NCBI GenBank assembly: GCA_050015675.1
Contig: JBEKAY010000007.1
Location: 1 to 64,000, forward strand
From: Fen-1298 sp050015675
Lineage (GTDB): Bacteria > Bacteroidota > Ignavibacteria > UBA10030
DNA: 64,000 nucleotides
Reading direction: 5' to 3'
Shown here: positions 62,626 through 64,000 of the stretch, piece after piece
Numbering within the stretch: position 1 is the first letter of the stretch
Layout: the number at the start of each line of letters is the position of its first letter
The notes under the pieces: generated by a model
The model's database searches: none
Seen by the model: the letters and a program-made list of their open reading frames with translations, nothing else
Told to the model about the DNA's origin: nothing
Made by a program: the position numbers and the translations under genes

Positions 62626-64000
62626 ATGTTTATTGGCAATACTTGTTTTCGTGGCACATTAATGTGTGCATTTCTCTTGGCATTATTTTTTATCGTTCAA
62701 CCTTTGTCTGCAGCAGGATCTGGTTCGTTGAAAGGGAGTGTGCTTGACAAGACAAGTGGAGAGCCCCTGATCGGCGCTAATATCATTATCCAAAACACCA
62801 GTTTAGGTGGTGCTGCGGATGTTGATGGAAATTTTGAGATAAAATTGATCCCTGTCGGTAATTGGAAAGTAAGAGTTTCTTGTATCGGTTATGTTCCAGT
62901 TATTCGTGATGTGACCATTGTTGAAAACGAAACATTGAAAGAGGAATTTAAGTTAGTTGCTCAAGCAATAGAAGGTGAAGTAGTTACCGTTACAGCTCAA
63001 GCACGCGGTCAGGTGCAGGCAATCAACCAACAGATTTCTTCAGATAAAATCGTCAGCATTGTTTCGGAAGCGAGGATTCAGGAGTTGCCTGACTTCAACG
63101 CGGCAGCAGCAATAGGCCGTCTGCCAGGTGTTTCGACTCTTCAAAGTTCTGGCGAAGACAATAAAGTTGTAATCAGGGGTTTAGCTCCTCAGTACAATGC
63201 AGTCGCTATCGGTGGAATTTCACTCGCAGCAACAGGAAGCAATCAGATAGGTACGACTTCACAAGGCGGCGCATACGTCACATCCGGTACAACTAATAAT
63301 GACAGAAGCGTTGACCTTACCATGATAACTTCTTATATGATCCAGTCGATCGAGGTCTATAAAACACTGACTCCAGATATGAATGCAGATGCCCTCGGCG
63401 GTTATGTTAATATGAATTTACGGGAAGCTCCATCTGGAGTTCACGGTGACTTTTTGTGGCAGTCCGGTTATACGGAAAAGACCAACAATTATGGCAACTA
63501 TAAGGCAATAGCTTCCATCAGTAATCGTTTCTTTGACGATCGCCTCGGTGTTTATGTTCTCGCAGACGGGGAACAATACGATCGTAACTCAGACAACATG
63601 AATGCTCAATACGCTATTACCAACCACGATATTGGTGCAAATGGATATGAGACTGTTGATGTACAGAATATAGCACTCAATCGCCATATAGAAACGAGAA
63701 AGCGTTACGGAGGAAACGTGATCTTAGACTACACATTACCCTCTGGCTTTATTAAATCTGTCAATATATTCAGCAGGTTGAATTCAATTTCTCGAGACTA
63801 TCGAACAATCTTAAACTATGATAATAAATCACTCGACTTTTCATACTGGGAGCAAAACAGCAATACTGATCTTGCAGTGAATTCTTTAGAACTGCAAAAC
63901 GATTTTGGGTTTATGTCGGCGAATTTGAAAGCTGCTAATTCATATTCCGCAAACAATTCCCCTAACTCGCCTTTTTACCAATTCTCGCAAACGTCAGGGG
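62626..64000 (+). CDS. TonB-dependent receptor, 3' part outside window
   Basis: 458 codons to the window edge with no stop. ATG 62626 follows AAAGGAGG, an excellent ribosome site. Signal peptide (core CAFLLALFFIVQPLS) to about residue 30. A carboxypeptidase-regulatory-like domain follows (GSLKGSVLDKTSGEPLIGAN, GNFEIKLIPVG). Then the plug: LPDFNAAAAIGRLPGVSTLQ, NKVVIRGLAPQYNAV, and SVDLTMITSYMIQSIEVYKT. The barrel begins after. It probably imports oligosaccharides across the outer membrane for the downstream GPH transporters' pathway. No SusD partner is visible in the window. Confidence 0.9.
   Translation, partial: MFIGNTCFRGTLMCAFLLALFFIVQPLSAAGSGSLKGSVLDKTSGEPLIGANIIIQNTSLGGAADVDGNFEIKLIPVGNWKVRVSCIGYVPVIRDVTIVENETLKEEFKLVAQAIEGEVVTVTAQARGQVQAINQQISSDKIVSIVSEARIQELPDFNAAAAIGRLPGVSTLQSSGEDNKVVIRGLAPQYNAVAIGGISLAATGSNQIGTTSQGGAYVTSGTTNNDRSVDLTMITSYMIQSIEVYKTLTPDMNADALGGYVNMNLREAPSGVHGDFLWQSGYTEKTNNYGNYKAIASISNRFFDDRLGVYVLADGEQYDRNSDNMNAQYAITNHDIGANGYETVDVQNIALNRHIETRKRYGGNVILDYTLPSGFIKSVNIFSRLNSISRDYRTILNYDNKSLDFSYWEQNSNTDLAVNSLELQNDFGFMSANLKAANSYSANNSPNSPFYQFSQTSG

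Overview
The window reads as part of a carbohydrate-degrading bacterium of the FCB group (Bacteroidota/Chlorobiota/Ignavibacteria side). The basis is indirect: a type III glutamine synthetase, a DUF2851 protein, a type 2 PyrF, a TonB-dependent receptor with a carboxypeptidase-like N-terminal domain, many secreted glycosidases with lipoprotein or Sec signals, and AT-rich intergenic DNA. No rRNA, tRNA or CRISPR array was seen. The exact lineage is inference.

Layout. 1-6.8 kb is housekeeping: an MgtE-N/PRC-barrel protein running off the left edge, a TauE/SafE-DUF1634 pair, pyrF, a DUF2851 protein and glnN. 6.8-12.4 kb is a decayed stretch. It holds relics of malQ, a lacI-type regulator, a TPR protein and a frameshifted GH12 glucanase around one intact 914-residue lipoprotein. 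12.6-35.8 kb is a glucuronoxylan locus: GH115 alpha-glucuronidase, GH43, a sialate-O-acetylesterase-type esterase, a second esterase, GH97, CE15 glucuronoyl esterase, GH105 and GH29. Embedded in it (17.6-29.4 kb) is a corrinoid methyl-transfer and one-carbon module: corrinoid protein, homocysteine-methyltransferase-type protein, MetH-activation-type protein, UroD/MtaA-type methyltransferase, Tat-exported aldo/keto reductase, MetF, MetV-like protein, DHPS-fold methyltransferase and formate-THF ligase. 35.8-39.2 kb is a complete IS1-family element with 17-bp terminal repeats, an 8-bp target duplication, and cargo that includes a MazF/PemK-type toxin-antitoxin pair. It sits inside a relic of a second uxuA, next to an IS5-family transposase relic. 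39.9-44.7 kb holds a GH3 enzyme with PA14 domain, uxuA and an SDR likely to be mannonate oxidoreductase. 45.5-62.5 kb is the xylose/xylo-oligosaccharide part: galM, xylB, a LacI regulator, xylA with a clear promoter/operator, GH10, a PfkB kinase, GH3, GH116 and two GPH-type transporters. A TonB-dependent receptor runs off the right edge.

How it may work together. Secreted esterases and glycosidases (CE15, GH115, GH43, acetylesterase) would strip 4-O-methyl-glucuronate, acetate and side-chain sugars from glucuronoxylan. GPH transporters would import xylo-oligosaccharides for cytoplasmic GH10, GH3 and GH116, and xylose would enter through XylA/XylB. Glucuronate would pass through mannonate (SDR, UxuA). 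The most interesting proposal is that the methyl ether of 4-O-methyl-glucuronate is removed by the corrinoid/UroD-type system and oxidised through MetF/MetV and Fhs to formate with ATP gain. An alternative is that the same genes form a methionine synthase split into separate polypeptides. The sequence alone does not decide between these.
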